A stretch of 23,834 bases of DNA, taken from Bog-159 sp035308525. GTDB lineage: Bacteria > Acidobacteriota > Terriglobia > Bryobacterales > Bryobacteraceae. The DNA lies in contig DATGGM010000313.1 of assembly GCA_035308525.1 (NCBI GenBank), positions 1 to 23,834 on the forward strand. Direction: 5' to 3'. The notes beneath the pieces are model-generated. The model was not told the origin of the DNA. It made no database searches and was given only the letters and a program-made list of their open reading frames with translations. A program made the position numbers and the translations under genes. Positions 17,258-23,834 of the stretch are shown piece after piece; the stretch's first letter is position 1; each line of letters begins with the position of its first letter.

Positions 17258-18130
17258 GTGCACCGCTTCGTTCTCCACAACACCGAAATTCGGGATGCCG
17301 CCGACCTGCTTCTCGCGCCGGGACAGGTAGGGCTGCTCTCCGGGTGGGGTGTCTTCAGCACCATCCGCGTCACGGATGGCGTGCTGTTTGCCTTCGAGCG
17401 CCACTGGGCGCGCATGCGTAAGGACGCCGCCGCGCTGCACGTCCCGCTCCCCCCCGATCCCGAACCGGTTCGCCGCAACCTGCTGGCATTAGTGGAGGCC
17501 AACCAGGCGACCCATGCCACCATGCGTGTGGTGGTCGTCCGTAATACCGGCGGCATGTGGGAAGGGCCGGGCGTGGGGCGCGCCAGTGACCTGATCGCGC
17601 TCACCTCCGCCACCAAGGAGTGGGGCAGCGGTGTGCGGCTCTGCTACACGCCCCGCGCGCGCTATGCGGCCGGCGAATTTGCCGGTGCCAAAATCACCTC
17701 GTGGGCCATGAACCTCACCTGGCTCGAAAGGGCGCAGGCCAAAGGCTTCGACGAAACCATACTCCTGAATGAACGCGGCGAGGTCTCCGAGTGCACTTCG
17801 GCAAATATCTTCGCCGCCCAGGGAGACCAGGTCTGGACCCCGCCGCTCAGTTCGGGCTGCCTGCCCGGCGTCACCCGCGAGTTGCTGCTGCACGAGATCC
17901 GCGTGCCGGGGTTCACCATCACCGAAAAGGCCCTCACGCCGGCCGGCCTGGAAAGCGCCGGCGAGGTCTTCATCACATCCACCACGCGGGACTTGTTGCC
18001 TGTGTTTGAAATTGAAGGCCGCGGCATGCCGCACCTGGGCCCCGCCTGCACTGCGCTGCGGGCAGCGTTCGGCGCCTACCTCCACGACTACGTCGCGCGC
18101 CACAAAGAAGCTTCTGCCACACGTTTATGA
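17258..18130 (+). CDS. Class IV PLP aminotransferase/lyase (PabC/IlvE-like)
   Basis: This fold-type IV PLP enzyme of 290 aa covers branched-chain aminotransferases, D-amino-acid aminotransferases and aminodeoxychorismate lyase. The PLP lysine is K145 in GAKITSWAMN, and the family signature is LLNERGEVSECTSANIF followed by WTPPLSSGCLPGVTRELLL. FSTIRV near the N-terminus is the substrate-loop strand. Which reaction it performs cannot be settled from motifs. The GTG at 17258-17260 is chosen because the protein then begins HRFVLHN, the normal N-terminus. The frame is open 279 nt further upstream, but that part lies antisense to the amidohydrolase and is not like the family. Its stop overlaps the ATG of the zinc-ribbon gene (ATGA). 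Confidence 0.85.
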   Translation: MHRFVLHNTEIRDAADLLLAPGQVGLLSGWGVFSTIRVTDGVLFAFERHWARMRKDAAALHVPLPPDPEPVRRNLLALVEANQATHATMRVVVVRNTGGMWEGPGVGRASDLIALTSATKEWGSGVRLCYTPRARYAAGEFAGAKITSWAMNLTWLERAQAKGFDETILLNERGEVSECTSANIFAAQGDQVWTPPLSSGCLPGVTRELLLHEIRVPGFTITEKALTPAGLESAGEVFITSTTRDLLPVFEIEGRGMPHLGPACTALRAAFGAYLHDYVARHKEASATRL

Positions 18131-18516
18131 CCGTCTGTTGTCCGAGTTGCGGCAGCCGCCTGTTGCGCGTCAGTCGTTACCGCAGCTTGAAGGAAAGATT
18201 GCGCGACCTGGTCGGCATCGCCCCGCTGCGCTGCTGCGATTGCGGCCAGCGATTCATTGCCCGCACCTGGAACCCTTCCGTCCTGCTGTATAGCCGCTGC
18301 CCGAAATGCTTGCGCATGGACCTGAATGTCTGGACCGACGAGCAGTACTGGCCCAACGCCTTTATGAAACTGATGATTACCTTCGGAGCCCATCGCTGGC
18401 GCTGCGAATACTGCCGCCACAATTTCGTCAGTTTCAGACCCAGGATGGAAGTATTCAGCTTCACTCGCTGGCGTGAGCGGTCTCGTGAGCAAAACAGCTC
18501 CGGCGGCCATGCTTAG
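18127..18516 (+). CDS. Four-CxxC zinc-ribbon protein, 129 aa
   Basis: The small cytoplasmic protein has four CxxC pairs arranged as two probable zinc ribbons: C5-C8 (CPSCG) with C36-C39 (CDCG), and C58-C61 (CPKC) with C93-C96 (CEYC). The spacers are basic and aromatic (SRYRSLKERLRDLVGIAPLRC), and the tail is basic (FTRWRERSREQ). I know of no assigned function; similar two-ribbon proteins occur in Acidobacteriota (recollection, not searched). The ATG overlaps the aminotransferase stop as ATGA, so it is translationally coupled. Its TAG interlocks with the TAA of the convergent S41 peptidase gene over 4 bp. Confidence 0.75.
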   Translation: MTVCCPSCGSRLLRVSRYRSLKERLRDLVGIAPLRCCDCGQRFIARTWNPSVLLYSRCPKCLRMDLNVWTDEQYWPNAFMKLMITFGAHRWRCEYCRHNFVSFRPRMEVFSFTRWRERSREQNSSGGHA

Positions 18517-19889
18517 GGCTTTCCGCCGCCCGTGAGCATCTCCAACGCCTTCTCCAGCGCGGCATCCCGGCCGCCCGCCAGATCGTCGGCCGCGAAGAAC
18601 GGCAAGCGCACGTCGGGCGGTACGCCCGGCCCGTCGAACGCCTTGCCGTCCTTCGTCAAATACACTTCGTTGGGGAGTCCGAAATTCCACCCGTTAGGGA
18701 GCCTGCGCCCCAGTACATCCGAAAACACCCCCTGCGTATTCAGGCCGATGCGCGTAACGTGCGGTTCGCGGCCCATCAGTGCCATCGCAAAAGTTTCGCC
18801 GGCGCTGACCGTATCCGGACCGGTAAGCAGCACGGCATTCCCCCGAAAGCCGGGCCGCGCGCTGGGGCTGACCCAGGTCTCCTGCCCCGCGGTGAAATGC
18901 AGCGGCCCGTCTGTGTTATTGCGTGTCACCTTGGTATAAGCCAGGTATCGTTCACCCGTCAGCCGTGATGCGATCTCTACTCCCAGCGGGTCCGCGCCCC
19001 CCGAGTTGCGCCGCACATCCATCACCAGCCCGTGCAATTTCCGCGCATCGCGGAACACGGAGTCGAGCGCCGCGATGAGCGCCTGCTCCTCCGACAGGTA
19101 GCCGCCTGCCGCATAACTGTTAAAGGAGTCGATGCGCAGGTAGCCGATGGAATCCCGCAGTATGCCGAACTGCACGTGTCCGTTGCAGTACCGCTGCACA
19201 CCGCCGCGCACATAATTCCCGATGATCAGGTCGCGCGCCTTTCCCCAGTCGTCGCCGGCCAGATGGTTGGCGTCTGGACGCATCCCATGGAAGTTATGTT
19301 TGATGTCGCGCGCGCCGATGCCGGTGTGCGCATCCTGCAGCGGTTCGATCATCTCTTGCAGGATGCCAAACAGTTCCTCCGGCTTGGTCGCCGCTGTCAC
19401 CCGCGGCCGGTATTTCCGGTCCACGGCCTGCCAGTCTATATGACGGAGATCCAAGAACGCATAGTGTTCCGCGAAGGTCTGCCAGAAAATCGCATAGTTC
19501 GACTGCGGAGTGTTCTCCGGTTTCTGTTCGCAAGCTTTGGGTTTGGCGGCGACCCGATGCAGGATCACGTCGGAAACAGCGCCATCGAAGTGCCCGCGCT
19601 TTTCGTCCGGGGACCTCCCGGGCAACAGCCGGATCAGATCGCCATCCAGGCTGAATACAGCCGCCGGATCCCCAGCGTTGCCGGGTTTCCGTGTGCCGTG
19701 CGAAGCAGAAATGCAACTGATCGATGTGGTTTCGGACACGTCCAGGCTGTCGCCGTGGATCTCGACGAAATACCCGTAGCCGTCGGATACCCACAGTCCG
19801 TCCAGCCCCTGTGCGCCCAGCGGCACACACCAGGTGGCGGCCAGTGCGATCGCGGCCCAACCTGCACGCAAACAGCATTTGCCTTTCAC
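18513..19889 (-). CDS. Secreted S41-family (tricorn/IRBP-like) peptidase
   Basis: The exported serine peptidase is 458 aa. A signal peptide (MKGKCCLRAGWAAIALAATWCVPLGAQG) is followed by a beta-rich N-terminal domain to about 115. A helical region follows (NYAIFWQTFAEHYAFLDLRHIDW), typical of the S41 N-terminal bundle. The catalytic core has DAHTG with H188 (tricorn-type histidine), the strand motif DVRRNSGGAD (291-300), and the nucleophile S362 in GPDTVSAGETFAMAL. The Ser-Lys dyad of CtpA-type members is not seen: the position after the serine reads GLNTQGVFSD, so the tricorn/IRBP-like triad is more likely. No PDZ domain is obvious. The start is GTG at 19887-19889 with no SD and a TAAGAT box 6 nt upstream. 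The gene ends interlocked with the zinc-ribbon gene. Confidence 0.87.
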   Translation of the reverse strand: MKGKCCLRAGWAAIALAATWCVPLGAQGLDGLWVSDGYGYFVEIHGDSLDVSETTSISCISASHGTRKPGNAGDPAAVFSLDGDLIRLLPGRSPDEKRGHFDGAVSDVILHRVAAKPKACEQKPENTPQSNYAIFWQTFAEHYAFLDLRHIDWQAVDRKYRPRVTAATKPEELFGILQEMIEPLQDAHTGIGARDIKHNFHGMRPDANHLAGDDWGKARDLIIGNYVRGGVQRYCNGHVQFGILRDSIGYLRIDSFNSYAAGGYLSEEQALIAALDSVFRDARKLHGLVMDVRRNSGGADPLGVEIASRLTGERYLAYTKVTRNNTDGPLHFTAGQETWVSPSARPGFRGNAVLLTGPDTVSAGETFAMALMGREPHVTRIGLNTQGVFSDVLGRRLPNGWNFGLPNEVYLTKDGKAFDGPGVPPDVRLPFFAADDLAGGRDAALEKALEMLTGGGKP

Positions 19890-19895
19890 TGTTTG

Positions 19896-19901
19896 ATCTT
19901 A
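19896..19901 (-). promoter_or_regulatory. Candidate -10 box for the S41 peptidase gene
   Basis: TAAGAT on the minus strand ends 6 nt before the GTG at 19889, and there is no SD. This is the same layout as at 4497 and 8109. Confidence 0.4.
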
Positions 19902-20607
19902 CGATGCGGGAAGGAAGGTGGGGACAAAAAAAATGGTTCCAAGTGATCCGAAGCTCAGCCTTGCCCGACACCGGCATGCACGGCTCAGAGCTCTGCAGCC
20001 TGGATTCCCGACGGTGACTCCTCAGCTCCCCGCCACCCCTTTTGAGGACAACGGATTAACGCCTTGGAGGTCGCCTGGATCTATCCCGGCCGGAACCCGC
20101 GACTCACGACGGCCTTTCGCTCCCCTGCGATGACTGGCCGTTTCCGGCCCACCGTCACAGGATCGAAGTTCCTGGCCTGCCGCTTCGTCCTCGCTGCGCA
20201 ACTTTCATCGAACTCGTTCGGCTTACAACTCCTTCGCTCTTCCCCGGTTAGCCCCGGTTCGGGCGAGATCGATGCCGTAAACCCGTTTTCCGACTCCAGC
20301 TTCGCATTCTCGGCCAGCCACCGGCTCTCTACTCCCCGTCGGGGCTTTTGCCCCCTTCGGATCAAAGCTTCAAGCTGGCCACTGCCCGAGAGGCTCACCT
20401 TCCGAATGCGTCCGATAATCCTTCGCTCCCCGCCGCCTGTTCTATTGGAATAGTTTCAGCAGCGGATCAACGTTCCAGACTCGCTTCGCTTCCGGTTGGC
20501 TCGCTGTTCCTCGAACCTCTTGGAACCAAGTGCCATATTCACTCGGAACGCCTTTTTAGTCAAACGATTTTTGCGGGTGAAGTGTGGTTTTCCTCAGGAT
20601 TCTCGCC
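19902..20607. other. Gene-poor stretch, no gene supported
   Basis: About 700 bp without a convincing gene. Open frames exist on both strands (for example + 20064-20453 and - 20081-20398), but none has an SD, a domain or a plausible composition; they are rich in Ser, Arg and Pro. The DNA is less GC-rich than its neighbours and carries many CTTCG/CGAAG words and small hairpins: GGCCG/CGGCC at about 20137, overlapping CCCCG-T-CGGGG and GGGGC-TTTT-GCCCC at about 20335-20354, and CTTGG-AA-CCAAG at 20519-20530. It may be a degraded or repetitive noncoding element or a structured RNA. I cannot name it. Confidence 0.5.
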
Positions 20608-20665
20608 GCGTGTTTTGTTACAGTTGCGAAACAACGTTGTTGAATTGTTTGTGGATAAAACACGC
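20608..20665. promoter_or_regulatory. Nested dyad upstream of the Tat-enzyme operon
   Basis: Outer 9-bp inverted arms GCGTGTTTT (20608-20616) and AAAACACGC (20657-20665) surround a 12-bp perfect palindrome AACAACGTTGTT (20630-20641). The two centres are 1 bp apart. It lies in an AT-richer stretch about 50-100 bp before the TATAAT at 20712. It could be an operator for a dimeric or tetrameric regulator. Confidence 0.45.
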
Positions 20666-20711
20666 TGCTCCGCCTTTGTTGCGGCACCAAAACCCGCTTC
20701 GCGACACCCAC

Positions 20712-20717
20712 TATAAT
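20712..20717 (+). promoter_or_regulatory. Consensus -10 (TATAAT) of the Tat-enzyme operon
   Basis: A perfect TATAAT lies 29 nt before the ATG at 20747, and transcription should start at about 20724. The -35 region is A/C-rich and matches poorly, as expected for a promoter that needs an activator. The AAGGGA SD (20732-20737) follows in the leader. Confidence 0.55.
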
Positions 20718-20746
20718 GAATGGTCTGCCGGAAGGGAAGAGAATGC

Positions 20747-22159
20747 ATGTCTGAACAAAAACGCGCGCTCACCAGCCGCCGCGGGCTTCTCAAAGCATCG
20801 ACTGCGCTGCTGGGCGGAGCGGTGTGGACCTCGCGGGCCAAGGCCGCGCCTGAGCCGCCTTTTCAGAACGTCAACACCCGCTCGAGCCCATCCACATTAA
20901 AGATCACGGACTTGCGGGTAGCCACCGTGCGCAAGCCCGGTCCCAGCCCCTGCACCATCATCCGGCTCGACACCAACCAGGGCGTCTATGGCCTGGGCGA
21001 AGTTCGCGATGGCGCGAGCGCCACCTATGCCCTGTTTCTGAAGAGCCGCGTGGTGGGCGAGAACCCCCTCCGCATCACGTACATATTCGAGAAGATCAAG
21101 CAGTTCGGCGGACACTCCCGGCAGGCGGGCGGCGTGGTCGCCGTCGAAGAGGCGCTCTGGGACATCGCCGGCAAAGTCTACGGCGTGCCGATCTACCAGA
21201 TGCTAGGCGGCAAATTCCGGGATAAGATCCGCATCTACGCAGACACCGAAGAATCTCCCGACGCCATGGAGTACGCCAAGCGCCTGAAAGCCCGCAAGGA
21301 AGAAATGGGCCTGACCTGGTTGAAGATGGACCTGGGCATCAACATGGTCGCGAACATTCCCGGCGCCATCACCCGGCCTTCCGATACAACCCCGTGGGAG
21401 CGTAACCTGCTGCCGCACCCGTTTACCGCGGCGGAAGTCACCGACAAAGGCATCGAGAAGCTCTCCGAATATGTGGCCGCCGCGCGCGAAGCCGTGGGCA
21501 TGGAGATTCCCCTGTCCATGGATCACCTGGGCCACATCGGGGTGCACTCCATCATCCGGTTGGGAAAAGCCTACGAAAAATACAATCTCTCGTGGATGGA
21601 GGATGTCATTCCCTGGCAGTATACCGACCTGTTGCAGCGCATCACCATCGAAAGTCCTACGCCGATTCTCACTGGCGAAGATATCTACCTGAAGGAGCCC
21701 TTCATCAATCTGTGCGCCAGGCACGCGGTCAGCAAAATCCATCCGGACATCTCCACTTCCGGCGGCATTCTCGAGACCCACAAAATCGGCGACGCTGCCA
21801 TGGAATACGCCGTACCGATGGCCATGCATTATGCCGGCCTGCCTATCGGCGCGCTAGCCAGCGTCCACTGTGCGGCCGCCACCGAGAATTTTCTGGCCTG
21901 CGAAAATCATTCGCTGGACGTCCCCTGGTGGCAGGACATGGTCGAGGGCATCGACAAACCGATCATCAACAAGGGATTTATCACGGTGCCCGACAAGCCT
22001 GGGTTGGGTATCACGCTCAATGAGGACGTGGTGCGTCAGCATCTCGCGCCGGACAGCGGCTTCTTCGAGCCCACTCCGCAATGGGATAAAGAACACTCCT
22101 GGGACCGGTTGTGGAGTATGGCTCCCCGCTCCCGCCCGGTGAAACAAGCCCAGTCATGA
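20747..22159 (+). CDS. Tat-exported mandelate racemase/enolase-superfamily enzyme
   Basis: The enzyme is 470 aa. A twin-arginine signal (TSRRGLLKASTALLGGAVW, R11/R12, cut near AKA) predicts export folded with its metal. The MR/MLE N-terminal capping domain spans about 52-165, with GVVAVEEALWDIAGKVYGVPIYQMLGG. The TIM barrel follows, with the acid/base site K193-M-D195, metal ligands D259 (SMDHLG), E285 (WMED) and E311 (TGED), then D334 and H361 near the last strands. Members dehydrate or racemise sugar acids; the exact substrate is not readable. The ATG at 20747 is preferred over one at 20720 because an AAGGGA SD lies 9 nt before it and the Tat motif then sits at the very N-terminus. Its stop overlaps the next ATG (ATGA). 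Confidence 0.88.
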   Translation: MSEQKRALTSRRGLLKASTALLGGAVWTSRAKAAPEPPFQNVNTRSSPSTLKITDLRVATVRKPGPSPCTIIRLDTNQGVYGLGEVRDGASATYALFLKSRVVGENPLRITYIFEKIKQFGGHSRQAGGVVAVEEALWDIAGKVYGVPIYQMLGGKFRDKIRIYADTEESPDAMEYAKRLKARKEEMGLTWLKMDLGINMVANIPGAITRPSDTTPWERNLLPHPFTAAEVTDKGIEKLSEYVAAAREAVGMEIPLSMDHLGHIGVHSIIRLGKAYEKYNLSWMEDVIPWQYTDLLQRITIESPTPILTGEDIYLKEPFINLCARHAVSKIHPDISTSGGILETHKIGDAAMEYAVPMAMHYAGLPIGALASVHCAAATENFLACENHSLDVPWWQDMVEGIDKPIINKGFITVPDKPGLGITLNEDVVRQHLAPDSGFFEPTPQWDKEHSWDRLWSMAPRSRPVKQAQS

Positions 22160-23834
22160 AGAACCTCTTCGCGCTGGCGCTGCTATCGGTTTCGGTTTTG
22201 CCCGGAGCGGTGTCGGAAGTGAAGCTGAGCCCGTCGGCATCACCCGGCGCCGCCGACCCGGGCGTCACCGCGGTCACCATTACCGGGCATGGCTTCCCGC
22301 CTGGAACTATTCCGGCTGCGAACGTGACCGTAACATTCCAGCCCATAATCAGCGGCAGCGGGCCATCGGGCTCCGCCACGGCCACCAGGGTAACCGTCGT
22401 CTCCGGTTCCACCGAGCACGTCAGTTTCAAAGTGCCGGTGCCCATTAACGTGCCGGTCGCCACGCCATATCAGGTTTCCATCGCGGGAACCACATCCACC
22501 GGCAAGCGATTTAGCAGCAGCAATACCGCATCGCTCACGATCAACGCGCCCGTTTCCATCAGTACCGGCTCATCATTGCCAATAGCGACAGTCGGAGTCA
22601 ACTATTCCCTGACCTTGTCGCCTGGCGGCGGAACCGGTCAGTACACCTGGACAATCAGCTCGGGCAGCCTGCCAGGCGGCCTTTCACTGAACGCGGCCAC
22701 CGGCCAGATCAGCGGCCAACCAACCGCCGCCGGCGCGCCGGGTTTCACAGTTCAACTGACTGACAGTGACAACGCCTCTACGTCCAAGGCGTTTTCCATA
22801 ACTGTTGATCCGGCGCTGCTCATCACCACCAGTTCACCGCTGACAACCGGCACGGTGAGCGTCAATTACTCAGCGGCCATAACGGCCACGGGTGGAAGTG
22901 GGCAATACACCTGGTCGGTCAGCCAGGGCACGCTGCCTGCTGGCCTCACCCTGACCGCTGCCACTGGCCAGATCAGCGGTCAGCCCGCCACGGCCGGCGC
23001 GCCGAACTTCACCATCCAGGTGACGGACAGCAATCAAGTCTCCGCCAACAAGGCGTTCTCGGTAACCATCGACCCTGCGCTGGTGATCACCTCGATTTCT
23101 CCGTTGCCGGTTGGCGAGGTCGGCATCAGTTATTCGGACAGCCTCGGCGCCACAGGCGGCAGTGGCAAATACGCGTGGTCGGTGAGCGCCGGTTCACTGC
23201 CTGGAGGTCTCTCCTTGGCCGCGGCCACCGGACTGCTTAGTGGGATACCCGCCACGGCGATCACTGCGAACTTCACCATCCAGGTGACCGACACCAATCA
23301 GGTAACGGTGACCCAGCCAGTAACCCTGACCATCAACCCTGCCGCACAGATTCAGTCGCTGGCGCCTGTATCGGCCGACGCCGGGCTCTCCCTGCAAGTG
23401 ACCATCACGGGTTCCAACACGCACTTCGTGCAGGGAACCACCCAAGCCAGCTTCGGACCGGGTGTCTCAGTCGCCAGCTTGACAGTCGGCAGCCCGACCA
23501 CCGCCACCGCCCAGATTTCCATTAGCGCCTCGGCCGCCACGGGGTCTCAATCCGTCACGGTAACGACGGGCGCGGAGCAGGCCACTCTGAGCAACGGCTT
23601 TACGATCTCTCCCGCCGTCCCCATCATTAATGTAAACACCACCGCGGCCACCCCTCTGGCTCCCGGGTTCAGCGGCTTCGACGACGAGTATCTCATCCAT
23701 GGCGTGGAGTATTGGGATCCGAAGTATCTGGCCATGGTGCAGCCCTTGAAGCCGGGCTGGGTCCGCTATCCGGCCGGTACGCCGTCCATGGCCTTCGACT
23801 GGCAGGCCGCGCATCTCAACCTGTCGTGGATCGG
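22156..23834 (+). CDS. Secreted multi-Ig protein, probable glycoside hydrolase, 5' part
   Basis: The reading frame is open to the window edge: 559 codons, no stop, truncated by the window. A signal peptide (MKNLFALALLSVSVLPGAVS) is followed by an IPT/TIG-like domain (about 21-130). Three putative-Ig (He_PIG-type) repeats of 88 residues each (131-394) follow, then a second IPT-like domain (about 395-487). At about 500 a new domain begins, GFSGFDDEYLIHGVEYW to GWVRYPAGTPSMAFDWQ, which reads like the first strands of a TIM-barrel glycoside hydrolase; GH79 is a guess. The ATG overlaps the upstream TGA as ATGA, so both proteins are made from one message. Composition is Thr/Ser/Gly-rich as in extracellular proteins. 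The hydrolase call is weaker than the Ig call. Confidence 0.75.
   Translation, partial: MKNLFALALLSVSVLPGAVSEVKLSPSASPGAADPGVTAVTITGHGFPPGTIPAANVTVTFQPIISGSGPSGSATATRVTVVSGSTEHVSFKVPVPINVPVATPYQVSIAGTTSTGKRFSSSNTASLTINAPVSISTGSSLPIATVGVNYSLTLSPGGGTGQYTWTISSGSLPGGLSLNAATGQISGQPTAAGAPGFTVQLTDSDNASTSKAFSITVDPALLITTSSPLTTGTVSVNYSAAITATGGSGQYTWSVSQGTLPAGLTLTAATGQISGQPATAGAPNFTIQVTDSNQVSANKAFSVTIDPALVITSISPLPVGEVGISYSDSLGATGGSGKYAWSVSAGSLPGGLSLAAATGLLSGIPATAITANFTIQVTDTNQVTVTQPVTLTINPAAQIQSLAPVSADAGLSLQVTITGSNTHFVQGTTQASFGPGVSVASLTVGSPTTATAQISISASAATGSQSVTVTTGAEQATLSNGFTISPAVPIINVNTTAATPLAPGFSGFDDEYLIHGVEYWDPKYLAMVQPLKPGWVRYPAGTPSMAFDWQAAHLNLSWI
22546..23337 (+). repeat. Three tandem 264-bp (88-aa) Ig-like repeats
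   Basis: Units are 22546-22809, 22810-23073 and 23074-23337, with no gaps. Shared positions are GxGxYxW, the LPxGLxLxAATGxxSG core, FTxQxTD and a closing TI/TV strand. Units 1 and 2 share TGQISGQP, and units 2 and 3 share NFTIQVTD. Equal length and in-phase joins indicate duplication. Confidence 0.9.

Noticed and set aside
17221..17616. N-terminal extension of the amidohydrolase reading frame by 132 codons
   Set aside because: It lies antisense to the aminotransferase start, has no family match, and the signal-like N-terminus begins at 17220.
20064..20453. Possible protein in the gene-poor stretch (+ strand, with a rival on the minus strand)
   Set aside because: No SD, no domain, Ser/Arg/Pro-rich, and equally long frames on the other strand.
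19934..20528. 10-bp inverted match as ends of an insertion sequence
   Set aside because: No transposase inside and no target duplication seen; a 10-bp inverted match in about 600 bp is not rare. Kept only as a remark.
22546..23337. CRISPR-like or satellite repeat
   Set aside because: The 264-bp period is in frame and encodes Ig-like domains; identity is at protein level, with no short identical repeats and spacers.

Overview
The window looks like part of a high-GC soil Acidobacteriota chromosome, most like the Bryobacterales/Solibacter group. This is inference from gene types and no search was run. The pointers are a PQQ-type propeller carrying EF-hands, tandem putative-Ig repeats in a secreted protein, a Tat-exported enolase-superfamily enzyme, an exported D-aminoacylase-like amidohydrolase and a four-CxxC zinc-ribbon protein. 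No tRNA, rRNA, CRISPR array, transposase, integrase or phage gene is visible. The genes read as ordinary chromosome, densely packed.

Layout. 2-853 (+) is the 3' end of a beta-propeller/EF-hand gene. 1048-4483 (-) is an lpdA-lipB-E2 operon: dihydrolipoyl dehydrogenase, octanoyltransferase and dihydrolipoamide acyltransferase. Divergent from it, 25 bp away, 4509-5858 (+) encodes a secreted protein made only of POTRA domains. 5872-6618 (-) is a TrmJ-type RNA methyltransferase. Divergent from that is a very short transcription unit (about 6661-6841, +) with a strong promoter, a leader hairpin, a 20-codon lysine-rich ORF and a textbook terminator. 6841-8102 (-) holds a MidA/NDUFAF7 methyltransferase coupled to a small unknown gene, and 8131-8724 (+) is another unknown. 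8736-9734 (-) is an exported parvulin isomerase. 9784-13849 (-) runs PcrA helicase, a 52-aa basic protein, then an amino-acid permease. 13990-15576 (+) is a GT-C type membrane glycosyltransferase. 15583-17220 (-) is the amidohydrolase, divergent from an aminotransferase IV gene and a zinc-ribbon gene (17258-18516, +). 18513-19889 (-) is an S41 peptidase. A gene-poor stretch (19890-20746) ends in a promoter for a two-gene unit (20747-end): a Tat-exported mandelate-racemase-like enzyme and a secreted multi-Ig protein whose C-terminus looks like the start of a glycoside hydrolase.

How it fits together. The E3-LipB-E2 operon joins lipoyl attachment to two subunits of a 2-oxoacid dehydrogenase. 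The POTRA protein and the parvulin suggest envelope protein folding. The last two genes, joined by an ATGA overlap, look like an exported pair for carbohydrate or sugar-acid processing. Recurrent themes are stop/start overlaps (GTGA, ATGA), convergent genes with 13 bp or less between their ends, and several starts with no Shine-Dalgarno but a TANNNT box 6-8 nt upstream, suggesting leaderless transcripts. The most unusual items are two tiny basic proteins sharing the string KKAAPK, an amidohydrolase lacking usual metal ligands, the barrel-less POTRA protein, and the gene-poor stretch with a nested dyad upstream of the last operon.
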